Shown: positions 36,181 to 46,086 of the stretch, piece after piece
Layout of the letters: each line of letters starts with the position of its first letter
Position numbering within the stretch: position 1 is the first letter of the stretch
Assembly: GCF_002993325.1 (NCBI RefSeq)
Contig: NZ_PVNO01000027.1
Span: forward strand, 248,001-312,000
Direction of reading: 5' to 3'
DNA: 64,000 bases
Source: Alteromonas gracilis
GTDB taxonomy: Bacteria; Pseudomonadota; Gammaproteobacteria; Enterobacterales; Alteromonadaceae
Position numbers and translations under genes: made by a program
The notes under the pieces: generated by a model
What the model was told of the DNA's origin: nothing
Seen by the model: only the letters and a program-made list of their open reading frames with translations
The model's database searches: none

Positions 36181-37221
36181 ATGTCAATGGAACTACGCTC
36201 GCCAACAGCAAAGATTCTTATCGTTTTAGCATGCTTAGTGGTTGTAATGGCAGGCGTAAAAGCCGCTAGTACAATTATGGTACCTTTCTTTTTATCTATT
36301 TTTATTGCCATAGCTTGTAGTCCAATAATTCGCTGGACCTCTAAATTTGGCGTGCCGAAATGGCTCTCGATTACCTTTGTTATACTGCTCATAGTGGTAT
36401 TTGGTTTTCTTTTGGCTGGCCTAGTAGGGCAGTCAATGACTGAATTTCGCGAGAACCTTCCCGAATACAGAAGCAAGCTCGATTCTGAATTTGCATGGGT
36501 GGTTGCCAAGCTTGCTGAATTCAATATTCACATCAATAGAGAGCTGATTGCCTCTCACTTGGACCCTGCAACGGCCATGTCAGTCGCAACAAACTTTATA
36601 AGTGGTATGGGGGGCGTGCTTTCAAACCTATTTTTGATACTACTAACCGTGATATTTATGCTTTTCGAAGCAGATAGCATACCTCGTCGTTTACATATTG
36701 CCCTAGCTGACCCTGGCATGAAGTTGCAGCATATTGATAAGTTCATTAGGTCTGTAAATAGTTATCTAGCAATAAAAACAGTGGTAAGCCTTGGAACAGG
36801 CTTAATTATAGGTACGTGGTTATACGTAATGGGCGTAGACCACTTCATGCTGTGGGCTGTATTGGCCTTCATGCTGAACTTTATCCCTAACATAGGCTCA
36901 ATCATTGCCGCAGTTCCAGCAGTACTCATCGCCTTTGTTCAATTAGGGCCAGCGTCGGCAGGGTTCGCTGCATTAGGCTTTGTGCTAGTTAATACGATTA
37001 TGGGAAATATGGTAGAGCCAAAGTTAATGGGTAAAGGCATGGGGTTGTCGACTCTTGTCGTATTTCTCTCGCTCATTTTTTGGGGATGGCTATTAGGGAC
37101 GGTTGGTATGCTTTTATCTGTTCCGCTGACAATGGTTGTGAAAATCGCTCTTGAGTCACGAGAAGAGAGTAAGTGGCTGGCTGTACTACTGTCGAGTGAA
37201 GGCCAAAAAGCCTCATCATAA
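36181..37221 (+). CDS. AI-2E family transporter (PerM/UPF0118)
   Basis: Inner-membrane permease of 346 residues with about eight hydrophobic segments. The pattern VEPKLMGKGMGLSTLVVFLSL is the family's C-terminal hallmark. Family members have been linked to AI-2 export or ion-coupled transport. Nothing in the neighbours fixes the substrate. A short A/T-flanked palindrome (AAACACAGTGTTT) follows the stop. Confidence 0.88.
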   Translation: MSMELRSPTAKILIVLACLVVVMAGVKAASTIMVPFFLSIFIAIACSPIIRWTSKFGVPKWLSITFVILLIVVFGFLLAGLVGQSMTEFRENLPEYRSKLDSEFAWVVAKLAEFNIHINRELIASHLDPATAMSVATNFISGMGGVLSNLFLILLTVIFMLFEADSIPRRLHIALADPGMKLQHIDKFIRSVNSYLAIKTVVSLGTGLIIGTWLYVMGVDHFMLWAVLAFMLNFIPNIGSIIAAVPAVLIAFVQLGPASAGFAALGFVLVNTIMGNMVEPKLMGKGMGLSTLVVFLSLIFWGWLLGTVGMLLSVPLTMVVKIALESREESKWLAVLLSSEGQKASS

Positions 37222-37264
37222 ACACAGTGTTTGGGGTGAGTAGTGAAATAGTGAGTGAAATAGT

Positions 37265-37416
37265 GGACAGACACTTCTTTTCTTTTGCGCTGATATAGAA
37301 GTGATTTAAGCATCAATTTAGGGAACGTTGATAAGCTTGCCTAAAATGGACAGCCACAGCATTTATTAAATTGTTTAGGTTGGACAGACACATTTCATGA
37401 GACTAAGTGTCTGTCC
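37265..37416. repeat. GGACAGACAC motifs between convergent genes, with a perfect facing pair
   Basis: Cores at 37265-37274 (+), 37382-37391 (+) and 37407-37416 (-), plus a one-mismatch copy at 37348-37357 (+). The last two face each other across 15 bases and form a perfect 10-bp stem. It lies between the ends of the permease gene and the sensor kinase gene, so it could work as a bidirectional terminator. Confidence 0.9.
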
Positions 37417-37484
37417 CTAATTTTTTTCGATTGAATAACGCCTCAAACTAAAGAAATTTATGCACTAGACATCTTAGCTCGATG

Positions 37485-38816
37485 TTAACCGTGGTTTGGG
37501 AATTCAACAATGATGCTTGCGCCACCGAGAGTACTATCCTCTATGTGCATTCTTCCTTCGTAAATAGAAACTAAATCGGCAGCTAGCGCCATACCGATGC
37601 CATGTCCTTCAGCGTACGTGTCTAAGCGTGCTCCTCGCTCTAAAAGAAATACTTTTTTATCGTCGGGGATCCCCGGCCCGTCATCATCCACTTTTAAAAT
37701 AAGCCACTTTTCATTTATCTCGCCGTAAACTATGACATTTCGTTTCGCTGCTTTACATGCGTTATCCAGAAGATTGCCACAAAGCTCCATGAGATCGGTT
37801 TCGTCTCCTTTAAATGCAATGTTTTCGTCAACGTCAAACTCAATGTTAAGTGTTTTTTCTTGATAGACTTTATCCATCGCATCGGCAAGTTTGTGTAGAA
37901 GAGGTGTAATCGGAACGGCTTTTTGCCAGCCAGACTTTCCTGCACTGGCTCTTTTGAGCTGTCGCTTGATTATTTGGTCAATCTGTTTTAACGCTTCATC
38001 CACCTCAGTCGGAAGCTGAGGGTAGCCAGAGGCCACAGCCAGCGGGGTTTTTAGACTATGAGCCAAGTCACCCAGGCTATTCTTATACCTCGCTCTTTGT
38101 GCCGCTTCACTTTGAAGTAGACCATTGATAGATTGTTTCAATGAGTCAAACTCCACAGGATAGCGTGAATTTAGCTGTGGTTTAACACCATTGGCTGTTT
38201 GAGATATTTCAGCAATTAGCTTTCTTACGGGCAGCAGTACCACGCTTACACCAACAATAATAAAGACGAGAAGCACGAAGCAGAGTGTGAATATCCACTG
38301 CCACGTGGTATTAATAAAAGTACGACGTTCGCTTTCGAAAAGAGCCTTGTCATTAAAGATATAAAATCGTACTGGCTCAAAGTCTCTACTAGAAGCAAAT
38401 TCTGCGGTAAAAGCGTAGACAAAGTACGAAGCGTTTTCTTTAAATGCTGGCGTGAATGACTCCAAAAATAGCTCGTTTCCGACCGCGACCTCTATTTCTG
38501 GTGATGAAAAGGTGTATTCGAGGGCAGATGCTGACTGCCAAATGACTTCGTCTCGAAATACGATAACTCCGAGGTATCCTGAACCTGGTAGATTTAATTG
38601 TTCCTCGTAAAGGATTTCAGGCATGTAAGGTTGGTCACCATCCAACTCAAATGCAGAAAGCAAACCTAAATTCATTAATCTAAGTTCGCTCATTTTGGCT
38701 TGTGTCAGGCTTTCAGTGTAGGCTTCGTCAAGAATGATAACAGTAAATGGCGCAAAAAATGCCAAAATAACAACCGCGAAAAAGATGCTTCGCAGGCGAA
38801 GTGACAATTGTCTCAT
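37485..38816 (-). CDS. PhoQ-like sensor histidine kinase
   Basis: Membrane kinase of 443 residues: a first membrane segment at about 11-29, a periplasmic sensor of about 140 residues, a second segment at about 173-195, then HAMP-like linker, HisKA (H253 in LAHSLKTPLA) and ATPase boxes (NLLDNACKAA, DDGPGIP, GHGIGMALA). The SLKTPLAV form of the H-box is typical of PhoQ. It overlaps the upstream regulator gene by four bases. Ligand is not evident; PhoQ relatives sense divalent cations and peptides. Confidence 0.88.
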   Translation of the reverse strand: MRQLSLRLRSIFFAVVILAFFAPFTVIILDEAYTESLTQAKMSELRLMNLGLLSAFELDGDQPYMPEILYEEQLNLPGSGYLGVIVFRDEVIWQSASALEYTFSSPEIEVAVGNELFLESFTPAFKENASYFVYAFTAEFASSRDFEPVRFYIFNDKALFESERRTFINTTWQWIFTLCFVLLVFIIVGVSVVLLPVRKLIAEISQTANGVKPQLNSRYPVEFDSLKQSINGLLQSEAAQRARYKNSLGDLAHSLKTPLAVASGYPQLPTEVDEALKQIDQIIKRQLKRASAGKSGWQKAVPITPLLHKLADAMDKVYQEKTLNIEFDVDENIAFKGDETDLMELCGNLLDNACKAAKRNVIVYGEINEKWLILKVDDDGPGIPDDKKVFLLERGARLDTYAEGHGIGMALAADLVSIYEGRMHIEDSTLGGASIIVEFPNHG

Positions 38817-39487
38817 AAATGTTTATTTATCCGATAGCCCCTACCTCTTAGGGTTTCAATTGGCTTCAAATCGCCCGAAGGATCGAGCTTTTTACGCAAC
38901 CTACCGATAAATACTTCAATCACATTACTGTCTAGATCAAAGTCTTGATCGTAGATGTGTTCAGTAAGCTCAGTTTTTGAAATAACTTTATTGGGGTTTA
39001 GCATCAAGTATTCCATCACTTTATACTCGTATGCCGTTAAGTCTAGTGCTTGCCCATGTAGCGACAGCTCTTCACTTACCGTATCTAAAGCAATAGGACC
39101 AAATTGTATCGTCGGGTTAGCTTGTCCTGAAGCCCGCCTGATTAACGCCTTGGCTCTGGCCAGTAATTCTTCATTATGAAATGGTTTGGTGAGGTAGTCG
39201 TCGGCACCTGCATCCAAACCTTCAACTTTCTCCTGCCACCGATCTCTTGCAGTTAGTATTAGAATAGGGCATGAAATGTCGGCATGACGCGCTTTTTTGA
39301 TGACCTCAAACCCGTCAAGCTTTGGCATTCCTATATCAACAATGGCAAGGTCATAGCTATATTCTTTTATAAGAAATAGCGCGTGTTCGCCATTATCTGC
39401 CAAGTCAACGCTATAACCGTTTTGCTGCAATAAAGCGTCAAGTTGGGTCAATAGTCGGCTATCATCTTCAGCTACGAGAATACGCAT
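38813..39487 (-). CDS. PhoP-like response regulator
   Basis: OmpR-family regulator of 224 residues. Acidic pocket EDD (7-9), phospho-acceptor D51 in IVDIGMPKLDG, K in LTKPFHNEEL, then a winged helix (TAYEYKVMEYL to ETLRGRGYRI). I chose the ATG at 39487 because AAGGAT lies just upstream; the frame is open further into the PepSY gene. It forms an operon PepSY-regulator-kinase, read leftwards. Confidence 0.92.
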   Translation of the reverse strand: MRILVAEDDSRLLTQLDALLQQNGYSVDLADNGEHALFLIKEYSYDLAIVDIGMPKLDGFEVIKKARHADISCPILILTARDRWQEKVEGLDAGADDYLTKPFHNEELLARAKALIRRASGQANPTIQFGPIALDTVSEELSLHGQALDLTAYEYKVMEYLMLNPNKVISKTELTEHIYDQDFDLDSNVIEVFIGRLRKKLDPSGDLKPIETLRGRGYRINKHL

Positions 39488-39488
39488 A

Positions 39489-39758
39489 TTAATCCTTACC
39501 TTTACTTTGTTTGACCTTGCCTGAGCGTTTGTCGACTTCGACTGAGACAACGCGACCAGACTTCTTCAAAACTTTAACCCGGTAGTTCTGCGAGGTTTGT
39601 TCAACTTTTAAAACACGACCATCTGCTGCTATTCGTGCACGCTCAGCGGCCTCGCTTTTTGAGATATCACCGCCTGAACTTTGTAACGCCATAGCGGGGG
39701 CAATGCTTGACAGTGCTAACGCTGCACAAAACACCAAAATTCGAAGCGATAATGTCAT
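39489..39758 (-). CDS. Secreted PepSY-domain protein
   Basis: An 89-residue protein with a signal peptide (to about residue 24, AMALQ) and one small PepSY-like domain (EAAERARIAADGRVLKVEQ...VVSVEVDKRSGKV). Such proteins often stand upstream of PhoP/PhoQ-type genes and may modulate a periplasmic sensor. The stop lies one base before the regulator ATG, so they are coupled. Inhibitor or sensor-helper function is inference. Confidence 0.85.
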   Translation of the reverse strand: MTLSLRILVFCAALALSSIAPAMALQSSGGDISKSEAAERARIAADGRVLKVEQTSQNYRVKVLKKSGRVVSVEVDKRSGKVKQSKGKD

Positions 39759-39916
39759 ACACCCTCACAATAATTGTCCTACTCAGGCCAAACTACAGAT
39801 AAGTATAACTTGGTAAACTGAATCTATTCTGAATTAGGTCAAGTCTACCTTGCCAAGCAAAAACTGTATATAACGCATCAGTTACTTGCGTACCAAGAAA
39901 AGGCGCAAGAAAAAAC

Positions 39917-40253
39917 GGACAGACACTTAAAAAGGTTAGAGGTTAAAAAAATTCTCTCGAAAAATTGGGACAGAAATTTAGAAAGCTTTGGGCAGACATT
40001 TGAGCAGTGATAGTTTAGGGCACACACTTAATTGACAATGAAAGTAGGAGCACTTTCAAAACAATCTTCAAACGAATGCAATAAGAGTGTCTGTCCACGG
40101 TTTCTCTATTTACGATTTCCCGCGATTTCAACAACAACCCATCAGATCAACGAAGTAAGTGTCTGTCCATAATTACGCACGCTGTGGCTATGACGACTTC
40201 CCCCAGGAACACAGAGTAAACTTTACTCACGCATTGCAAAAAAGTGTCTGTCC
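39917..40253. repeat. GGACAGACAC motif array in the gap before 40584
   Basis: Exact cores at 39917-39926 (+), 40087-40096, 40159-40168 and 40244-40253 (all -), with degenerate forms near 39968 and 39990. The 825-base stretch 39759-40583 holds no gene I can support. A 92-codon minus frame at 40276-40554 has no ribosome site and an unlikely composition. Confidence 0.88.
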
Positions 40254-40583
40254 ATAGTGGCTATCGGAAGACTAATCACAGCTCTATTCCTGCGGTAGGT
40301 GCTTCAAAATTGAACTGGCTCCAGGTTGCAGTAGTTTGATCGGTAATCATTAAATGTGTACAGGCCAAGAAGAAGCGTGTTGGTGCGGGGAGGTAACTAG
40401 TTTGCCAGTTACGAAAGTTCGAAGCTCTGCAAAATAGCGATCGAGGCTTAGAGCATTGGCATGACATGTGCGTGAATCTATTCACCGAGTATTCATAAAT
40501 GGAATAGAAGTATGCGTTAGGTTGACTCGTACCGAAGCACTTTTCAGGTATCAACCTCTACTTTTATCTTTTAAGGAGAAATA

Positions 40584-41048
40584 ATGTCTAGCGATATCAA
40601 GAAAACAATGTGGAAAGCAATGTCAGACAGCCCAAAAGTCATGGTTAGTTTGATAGGCGAAGATATGCATGCCGAGCCAATGTATGCACAGCTTGATAAA
40701 GAGGCTGATGGTGAATTTTGGTTTTATACCTCTAGGGACAATCGCATAGCTAAAGGCGGAAAGGCAATGGTGCATTTCGCATCTAAAGGACATGATGTAT
40801 TTGCCTGTATTCGTGGAACGCTTACCGTTGAGTCGCGTAAAGAGATAATAGACAAATACTGGTCAAATCCAGTTAAAGCGTGGTTTGAGCAAGGTAAAGA
40901 TGACCCTTCTCTACTGATGCTTCGTTTTGAACTTACAGACGCTGAAGTGTGGGACGCTGATCCATCGCTCAAAGGTATGTTTAAAATGCTTACCGGAAAA
41001 ACAGTAAAGCCTGAGGAAATGGGTGCGCACGAGAAAGTAGATTTGTAA
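40584..41048 (+). CDS. Pyridoxamine 5'-phosphate oxidase-like flavin-fold protein (general stress protein 26 type)
   Basis: A 154-residue cytoplasmic split-barrel protein. MVSLIGEDMHAEPMYAQLD and FWFYTSRDNRIAKGGKAMVHFASKGHD match the general stress FMN-binding branch of the PNPOx superfamily. AAGGAG lies upstream of the ATG. Likely binds FMN or a related cofactor; the reaction is unknown. Confidence 0.85.
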   Translation: MSSDIKKTMWKAMSDSPKVMVSLIGEDMHAEPMYAQLDKEADGEFWFYTSRDNRIAKGGKAMVHFASKGHDVFACIRGTLTVESRKEIIDKYWSNPVKAWFEQGKDDPSLLMLRFELTDAEVWDADPSLKGMFKMLTGKTVKPEEMGAHEKVDL

Positions 41049-41115
41049 AGGTAAGCTTGTTTGCAGCTTGCGTTTGACCTGTAGCGATGCTGACTCGATT
41101 GAACAGCTCACTTAA

Positions 41116-41217
41116 GTGTCTGTCCATAGTTAACTATCCATAGCTAACTCATAATCAGCTTCGCAATCAGGCTTCAAGGACAAATTTACATTCAAGCTCC
41201 AAAACAAGTGTCTGTCC
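41116..41217 (-). repeat. Two GGACAGACAC motifs after the flavin-fold gene
   Basis: Exact cores at 41116-41125 and 41208-41217, both on the minus strand. They lie between the end of the plus-strand gene and the trp operon terminator. Confidence 0.88.
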
Positions 41218-41256
41218 AAAACGAGTTCAAAACTACATTGAATCAACTTTACAAAG

Positions 41257-41301
41257 AAAAAGCCCCAGAAATTCGGAGTTATCCGATTTTTTGGGGCTTT
41301 T
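41257..41301 (-). terminator. Terminator of the trp operon (bidirectional)
   Basis: AAAAGCCCC (41258-41266) and GGGGCTTTT (41293-41301) form the outer stem. An inner TCGGA/TCCGA arm lies inside. T-runs lie at either end, so it can serve both the trp operon and the gene at 40584. Confidence 0.8.
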
Positions 41302-41336
41302 GATATTTATAAAAATCAAAATCTCTAGGCCAAAAG

Positions 41337-41636
41337 CTAGGGTAAAACTTTTTTGTACGGTTTCACTATAACGCTTTCATAAACACCGGCCTCAATATAC
41401 GGGTCAGCGTCTGCCCACGTTTGTGCATCCTCTAACGAGTCAAACTCTGCAACTACAAGTGAGCCTGTAAATCCAGCCGGCCCCGGGTCTGGGCTGTCAA
41501 CAGCTGGGAAAGGGCCAGCTATAACCAGACGTCCCGCATCTTTCAAAACATTTAAACGTTCAAGGTGTGCAGGTCGCGCAGCTAAGCGCTTTTCTAAACT
41601 GTCCGCCACATCGGTGGCACAAATCATATATAGCAT
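41337..41636 (-). CDS. yciI: YciI family protein
   Basis: A 99-residue dimeric ferredoxin-fold protein. The family's His-Asp pair is visible as [23 protein letters not shown]. Related proteins have weak hydrolase or dehalogenase-like activity; the E. coli function is unknown. It starts four bases after the trpA stop, so it is the last gene of the trp transcript. Confidence 0.9.
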   Translation of the reverse strand: MLYMICATDVADSLEKRLAARPAHLERLNVLKDAGRLVIAGPFPAVDSPDPGPAGFTGSLVVAEFDSLEDAQTWADADPYIEAGVYESVIVKPYKKVLP

Positions 41637-41640
41637 GCGC

Positions 41641-42450
41641 TTATCCCTTGGCCGTTGCAGCTTTCATGCTTTCAACAAAGCTGCCGAGCTCGCTTAGCAT
41701 TTTATGACTGTCTGACAAGTTAGCTGCGATAATATTTACTGTTGCCGAGCCAGAAATTGCACCGGCAGCGCCAGCATCAATGGCAGATTTAACCTGCTCT
41801 GGTGTAGAAATACCAAACCCTAACAGTGCCGGTGCAGCTTTGTGCTTATTCAAACGCTCGATAAGCTCAGATGCTGGAATATTTGCTGCGGTCTCTGCAC
41901 CTGTTACGCCAGCACGACCAAGTAGATAGGTATAACCTTTTGAGTATTCACCAATCTTTTCCATGGTTTCGTCAGTTGCATTCGGTGGAGCAATCAAAAT
42001 TTGTGAGATGTTTGTCGCCTCAGCAGCCTTTTGAAACGGTGCAGCTTCGCGGATTGGTACGTCTGCCACTAGTATCGAGTCGACGCCTGCCGCTTGCGCT
42101 TTGCTGTAAAAGTTTTCAACACCCTGTGCCATTACCAAGTTGCTGTATAAAAGCAGCCCAATGGGTACTTCTGGGTATTTTGCGCGTACTCGCGAAATTA
42201 CTTCCAAGCAATCTGCTACGGTAACCTTGCCTTTAAGGGCGCGGATAGCCGAGGCTTGAATAGTTGGACCATCGGCTATCGGGTCTGAATACGGAATACC
42301 TAACTCCAGAGCGTCTGCGCCGCTTTCTACAAGTTGGCAAATGATGGCTTCAGATTGCGCTAAGTCCGGGTCGCCAACCATCACAAAGGGTACGAATGCG
42401 CCTTGGTTCTTTTCCTCAAGGCCAGCAAACATTTGTGCATATCTATCCAT
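41641..42450 (-). CDS. trpA: Tryptophan synthase alpha chain
   Basis: Splits indole-3-glycerol phosphate to indole and passes it to TrpB. The catalytic Glu lies in [19 protein letters not shown] and the catalytic Asp in that same segment. Length 269 is normal. It overlaps trpB by one base (TAATG). Confidence 0.97.
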   Translation of the reverse strand: MDRYAQMFAGLEEKNQGAFVPFVMVGDPDLAQSEAIICQLVESGADALELGIPYSDPIADGPTIQASAIRALKGKVTVADCLEVISRVRAKYPEVPIGLLLYSNLVMAQGVENFYSKAQAAGVDSILVADVPIREAAPFQKAAEATNISQILIAPPNATDETMEKIGEYSKGYTYLLGRAGVTGAETAANIPASELIERLNKHKAAPALLGFGISTPEQVKSAIDAGAAGAISGSATVNIIAANLSDSHKMLSELGSFVESMKAATAKG

Positions 42451-43631
42451 TATAAATCGTCCCCCAAAATGTTGATAACGTGCGCTAAGTCTTTATCACC
42501 ACGGCCCGACAAGTTAACTACAATAATCGTTTCCTCGTCAGCTTCGTCAGCCATGTTGAGCGCGTGTGCAAGAGCATGTGATGATTCTAATGCTGGGATA
42601 ATCCCTTCTTTTCGCGCTAGAAGCTGGAATGCATTCAACGCTTCTTCATCGGTTGCAGCCACATATTCAGCCCGTCCAATGTCGTGCAGGTAGGCATGCT
42701 GAGGGCCAACAGCGGGATAGTCGAGCCCCGCCGATACGGAATAGCTCTCTTCAATTTGACCTTCTTTGTCCTGCATAATGAAGGTATAAGCGCCGTGAAG
42801 AATACCCTTCGTACCCGTAACTATGGTGGCACCATGTTCTTTGGTGTGAACCCCTTTTCCGGCAGGCTCAACGCCCACCAATCGAACAGACGGTTCATCG
42901 ATGAAGTCCGCAAACATACCGATTGCATTTGACCCTCCACCTACGCACGCAACTACGGCGTCAGGCAAGCGGCCCTCTTTTTCCATGATTTGTGCGCGCG
43001 TTTCTTCACCAATCATACGATGATATTCACGAACAATGGTCGGGAAAGGGTGAGGGCCTGCTGCAGTACCTAAAAGGTAATGTGCAGTATCGTAGTTTGC
43101 AGACCAGTCACGCATCGCTTCGTTTACCGCATCTTTAAGCGTGCCAGACCCGGCATTTACGGGAATAACTTCAGCACCCATTAATTTCATTCGAAATACA
43201 TTCGGCGCTTGGCGCTCTACGTCTTTTGCACCCATGTAAATGCGCGCTTTAAGGCCAAGTAAGGCACACGCTAGTGCAGTTGCAACACCATGTTGGCCAG
43301 CACCCGTTTCAGCAATAACTTCTTTTTTACCCATGCGCTTGGTAAGTAGCGCTTGACCCAATACCTGGTTGGTTTTGTGTGCGCCACCGTGAAGTAGATC
43401 TTCACGCTTAAGATAAAGTTTCACTTTTGGGTTGCTAACAAGGTTCCGGGTTAACGTCATCGACGTAGGGCGACCGGCATAGTCTTTTAGCAGTGATAAA
43501 AACTCTTCGTTAAAACTTGGATCGTCTTTGGCATCTAAGAACGCTTTTTCCAACTGATCCAATGCTGGAATAAGTAATTCGGGCACGTACATGCCACCAA
43601 ATTCGCCAAATTTTGTGTCTAACTGGTTCAT
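42450..43631 (-). CDS. trpB: Tryptophan synthase beta chain
   Basis: PLP enzyme that joins indole and serine. [14 protein letters not shown] carries the PLP lysine, [10 protein letters not shown] the catalytic Glu region, and [10 protein letters not shown] the phosphate cup. 393 residues, normal. It lies 21 bases after trpCF. Confidence 0.97.
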   Translation of the reverse strand: MNQLDTKFGEFGGMYVPELLIPALDQLEKAFLDAKDDPSFNEEFLSLLKDYAGRPTSMTLTRNLVSNPKVKLYLKREDLLHGGAHKTNQVLGQALLTKRMGKKEVIAETGAGQHGVATALACALLGLKARIYMGAKDVERQAPNVFRMKLMGAEVIPVNAGSGTLKDAVNEAMRDWSANYDTAHYLLGTAAGPHPFPTIVREYHRMIGEETRAQIMEKEGRLPDAVVACVGGGSNAIGMFADFIDEPSVRLVGVEPAGKGVHTKEHGATIVTGTKGILHGAYTFIMQDKEGQIEESYSVSAGLDYPAVGPQHAYLHDIGRAEYVAATDEEALNAFQLLARKEGIIPALESSHALAHALNMADEADEETIIVVNLSGRGDKDLAHVINILGDDL

Positions 43632-43652
43632 TACGTTGTCCTGTTTTTTAAA

Positions 43653-45062
43653 TTAGTAACGGCGGCAAATAGTAAAAAGTGCGTCGAGCTTGCTTTCACT
43701 TTTTGTGCCTGGCGTGGTTTCAACGCCTGAATTTACATCAATAGCGCCACAGCCTGTTGCAATTGCATTCGCCACATTGTCAGCGTTTATACCGCCAGCA
43801 AGCACTAACTTATGCTTGGTTTCAATATCATTAATAAGTTGCCAGTTGAAAGATTCACCTGTACCACCTTTCGCATCGCCTACTTGGCAGTCAAGTAGTA
43901 CGCGGCTTAGTAGACCATTCTTTAAGTGTCTGTCCACTGATTCGGGAAGGGCGCCTGCGGATGTTGCCTGTACGCCTTCTGCTTTCCAAATTTCACAACC
44001 TTCAGGAAGTTTATCTGCTAATGCTGTGATGTATGCTTCATCCTCGTTACCATGTAGCTGAACGGCAAAAAGGCCTAGTGAGGCAGCAAGAGACGCCACT
44101 TCATCAACATCATGGTTTACAAACACCCCCACAAAAGCACCTTCTACATCTTGCGTGATAGATATCGCCTGTTCCTTTGATACACAACGGGGAGATTTCT
44201 CTGCAAATATAAGCCCGCCAAAACTAGCGCCTCTATCGAATGCCATCTGCGCTTGTTCTTTGCTGGTTAATCCGCAGACTTTCACTGCTCCATTAACCAA
44301 TGTTTTCACAGCGCGTCGAAGGTCAGTCTCTGCCATCAGAGCGCTGCCAACCAAAAAGCCCTGTGATACAGGTGCCAAGCGCAATACGTCTTGATGGGTG
44401 TAAATACCTGACTCTGAAATAACAACGTAGTCGTGCGCGGCTTTCTCTAACATCGGCACAAGGCGCTCAGTAGTAGCTAGGTCAGTAGAGAGATCACGAA
44501 GATTGCGGTTATTGATACCAATAATATTAGCTTCAAGCGCAATGGCTCGCTCCATTTCTTCTTCGTTACTCACTTCGGTAAGAATGTCTAATGATAGCGA
44601 ATTTGCTACGCTAGCCAGCTCGCGATACTCATCGTCGTTCAAAACGCTAAGCATGAGCAGTACAGCGTCAGCGTTATAATGGCGGGCTAGATACACTTGA
44701 TAGCTGTCGACAAAAAAATCTTTGTTAAGAACCGGCTGAGCAACGCGCTCTGTCACGTAAGCTAGGTATTCAAATTTCCCTTGAAAGTACTTCTCGTCAG
44801 TAAGCACTGATATGCCAGCTGCATAAGGAGTATAGGCCGATAAAATCTCGTCTAAATTGAAATTCTCTCGAATAAGCCCCTTTGAAGGAGATGCCTTTTT
44901 ACATTCAAAGATAAAGCCTGCATTTGGCTCGTTTAGCGCAGCAAATAAGCTTTTTTTGGAAGCAGTCAAATTAGCTTTAAAACTATCTAGCGGCAGCGCC
45001 TTTTTACGCGCGGCGACTTCTTCTCGCTTGTCTGCAACAATTTTCTCAAGCACATTAGCCAT
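43653..45062 (-). CDS. trpCF: Bifunctional indole-3-glycerol phosphate synthase / phosphoribosylanthranilate isomerase
   Basis: Fused enzyme of 469 residues for two successive steps, as in E. coli TrpC. The N-terminal TrpC barrel (to about residue 255) has FECKKASPSKGLI and NRNLRDL. The C-terminal TrpF barrel begins at VKVCGLTSKEQA and ends with AGGINADNV. Codons 377-379 (Asp-Arg-His) carry the dispersed motif in the TrpF half, in a loop before the strand LSRVLLDC. The gene overlaps trpD by eight bases. Confidence 0.96.
   Translation of the reverse strand: MANVLEKIVADKREEVAARKKALPLDSFKANLTASKKSLFAALNEPNAGFIFECKKASPSKGLIRENFNLDEILSAYTPYAAGISVLTDEKYFQGKFEYLAYVTERVAQPVLNKDFFVDSYQVYLARHYNADAVLLMLSVLNDDEYRELASVANSLSLDILTEVSNEEEMERAIALEANIIGINNRNLRDLSTDLATTERLVPMLEKAAHDYVVISESGIYTHQDVLRLAPVSQGFLVGSALMAETDLRRAVKTLVNGAVKVCGLTSKEQAQMAFDRGASFGGLIFAEKSPRCVSKEQAISITQDVEGAFVGVFVNHDVDEVASLAASLGLFAVQLHGNEDEAYITALADKLPEGCEIWKAEGVQATSAGALPESVDRHLKNGLLSRVLLDCQVGDAKGGTGESFNWQLINDIETKHKLVLAGGINADNVANAIATGCGAIDVNSGVETTPGTKSESKLDALFTICRRY
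43926..43935 (-). repeat. GGACAGACAC motif inside trpCF
   Basis: Exact core on the coding strand, read as (Val)-Asp-Arg-His-Leu at residues 376-380. Confidence 0.9.
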
Positions 45063-46086
45063 TCGTGCTTACCTCCTGAGTAATTTTGGCAACCTTTGAT
45101 AACAACTGCATGGGTAACCCTTCTGCCATGGCGTTCATTGCCATTTCGGCACCTTCTTTGAACGTGGTAGCTTTGCCCGTGACTTTCAACAGAGCACCAC
45201 AGTTCATTGCAATAGCCGCGCGGTGCGCCTCTTTGCCTTCACCGTTAAGGGCTGCTTCAACAAACTGTTTATTTTCTTCTGGCTCACCACCTTCAATTGC
45301 CGATAGCGGATAGTGGGGCAAACCAAAATCTTGTGCAGTTACCGACAGCTTACGAATATCGCCATGTTCTAGATCGTAAATGATTGATTCGCCATGAAGA
45401 GCCAATTCATCCAGTCCGTCTCCGTGAACAATCATGGCGCGATGTTGGCCAAGCAGCATCAGTGTTTTTGCATAGGGTTCTAGCAGTTGGGGAGAGTATA
45501 CGCCGAAAACGCCATGAGTTGGACCCGCAGGGTTTGCCAATGGGCCTAATATATTGAATAGCGTTCTGGTCTTCATCGCAGCGCGCACGGGGGCTGCGTG
45601 GCGCATGCCCGCGTGATATACCGGTGCAAAAAGAAATGTGAAATTTGCTTCATCTAAACATTTGCGAGAGGTTTCTGGGCTTATTTCTAGATTTAAACCA
45701 AATTGACGAAACAAATCGGCTGAACCAGACTTGCTTGAGACACTTCTATTCCCGTGTTTTGCCACTTTTACGCCGCACGATGCTGCGACTACGCCCGCAG
45801 CACTAGAAATGTTGATGGTGTTATGCCCGTCACCACCAGTGCCTACAATATCTGCAAACTCGTATGACGGCGTAGGGAAAGGCAGGGCATTGGCGACCAT
45901 TGCGCTAGCTGCGCCGGCTATTTCGCCTGGCGACTCTTTTTTCATTTTCAGCGCGGTAAGCACGGCAGCAATCATTACTTCACTTTGCTCACCGTGCATG
46001 ATGCTGTTGAATAAGCTGTACGCTTCGGTTTGCGACAGCGATTCCCGCAGCATAATTTGTTCAAGTAGAGGGCCTGCGTTAAGCAT
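45055..46086 (-). CDS. trpD: Anthranilate phosphoribosyltransferase
   Basis: Transfers phosphoribose from PRPP to anthranilate. VGTGGDGHNTINIS is the PRPP loop, KHGNRSVSSKSGSAD the second motif. At 343 residues it is a single-domain TrpD, not fused to TrpG as in E. coli. It overlaps trpG by eight bases. Confidence 0.97.
   Translation of the reverse strand: MLNAGPLLEQIMLRESLSQTEAYSLFNSIMHGEQSEVMIAAVLTALKMKKESPGEIAGAASAMVANALPFPTPSYEFADIVGTGGDGHNTINISSAAGVVAASCGVKVAKHGNRSVSSKSGSADLFRQFGLNLEISPETSRKCLDEANFTFLFAPVYHAGMRHAAPVRAAMKTRTLFNILGPLANPAGPTHGVFGVYSPQLLEPYAKTLMLLGQHRAMIVHGDGLDELALHGESIIYDLEHGDIRKLSVTAQDFGLPHYPLSAIEGGEPEENKQFVEAALNGEGKEAHRAAIAMNCGALLKVTGKATTFKEGAEMAMNAMAEGLPMQLLSKVAKITQEVSTNG

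Noticed and set aside
40276..40554. Minus-strand frame of 92 codons
   Set aside because: No ribosome site and no recognisable pattern; it lies in the motif-rich gap.
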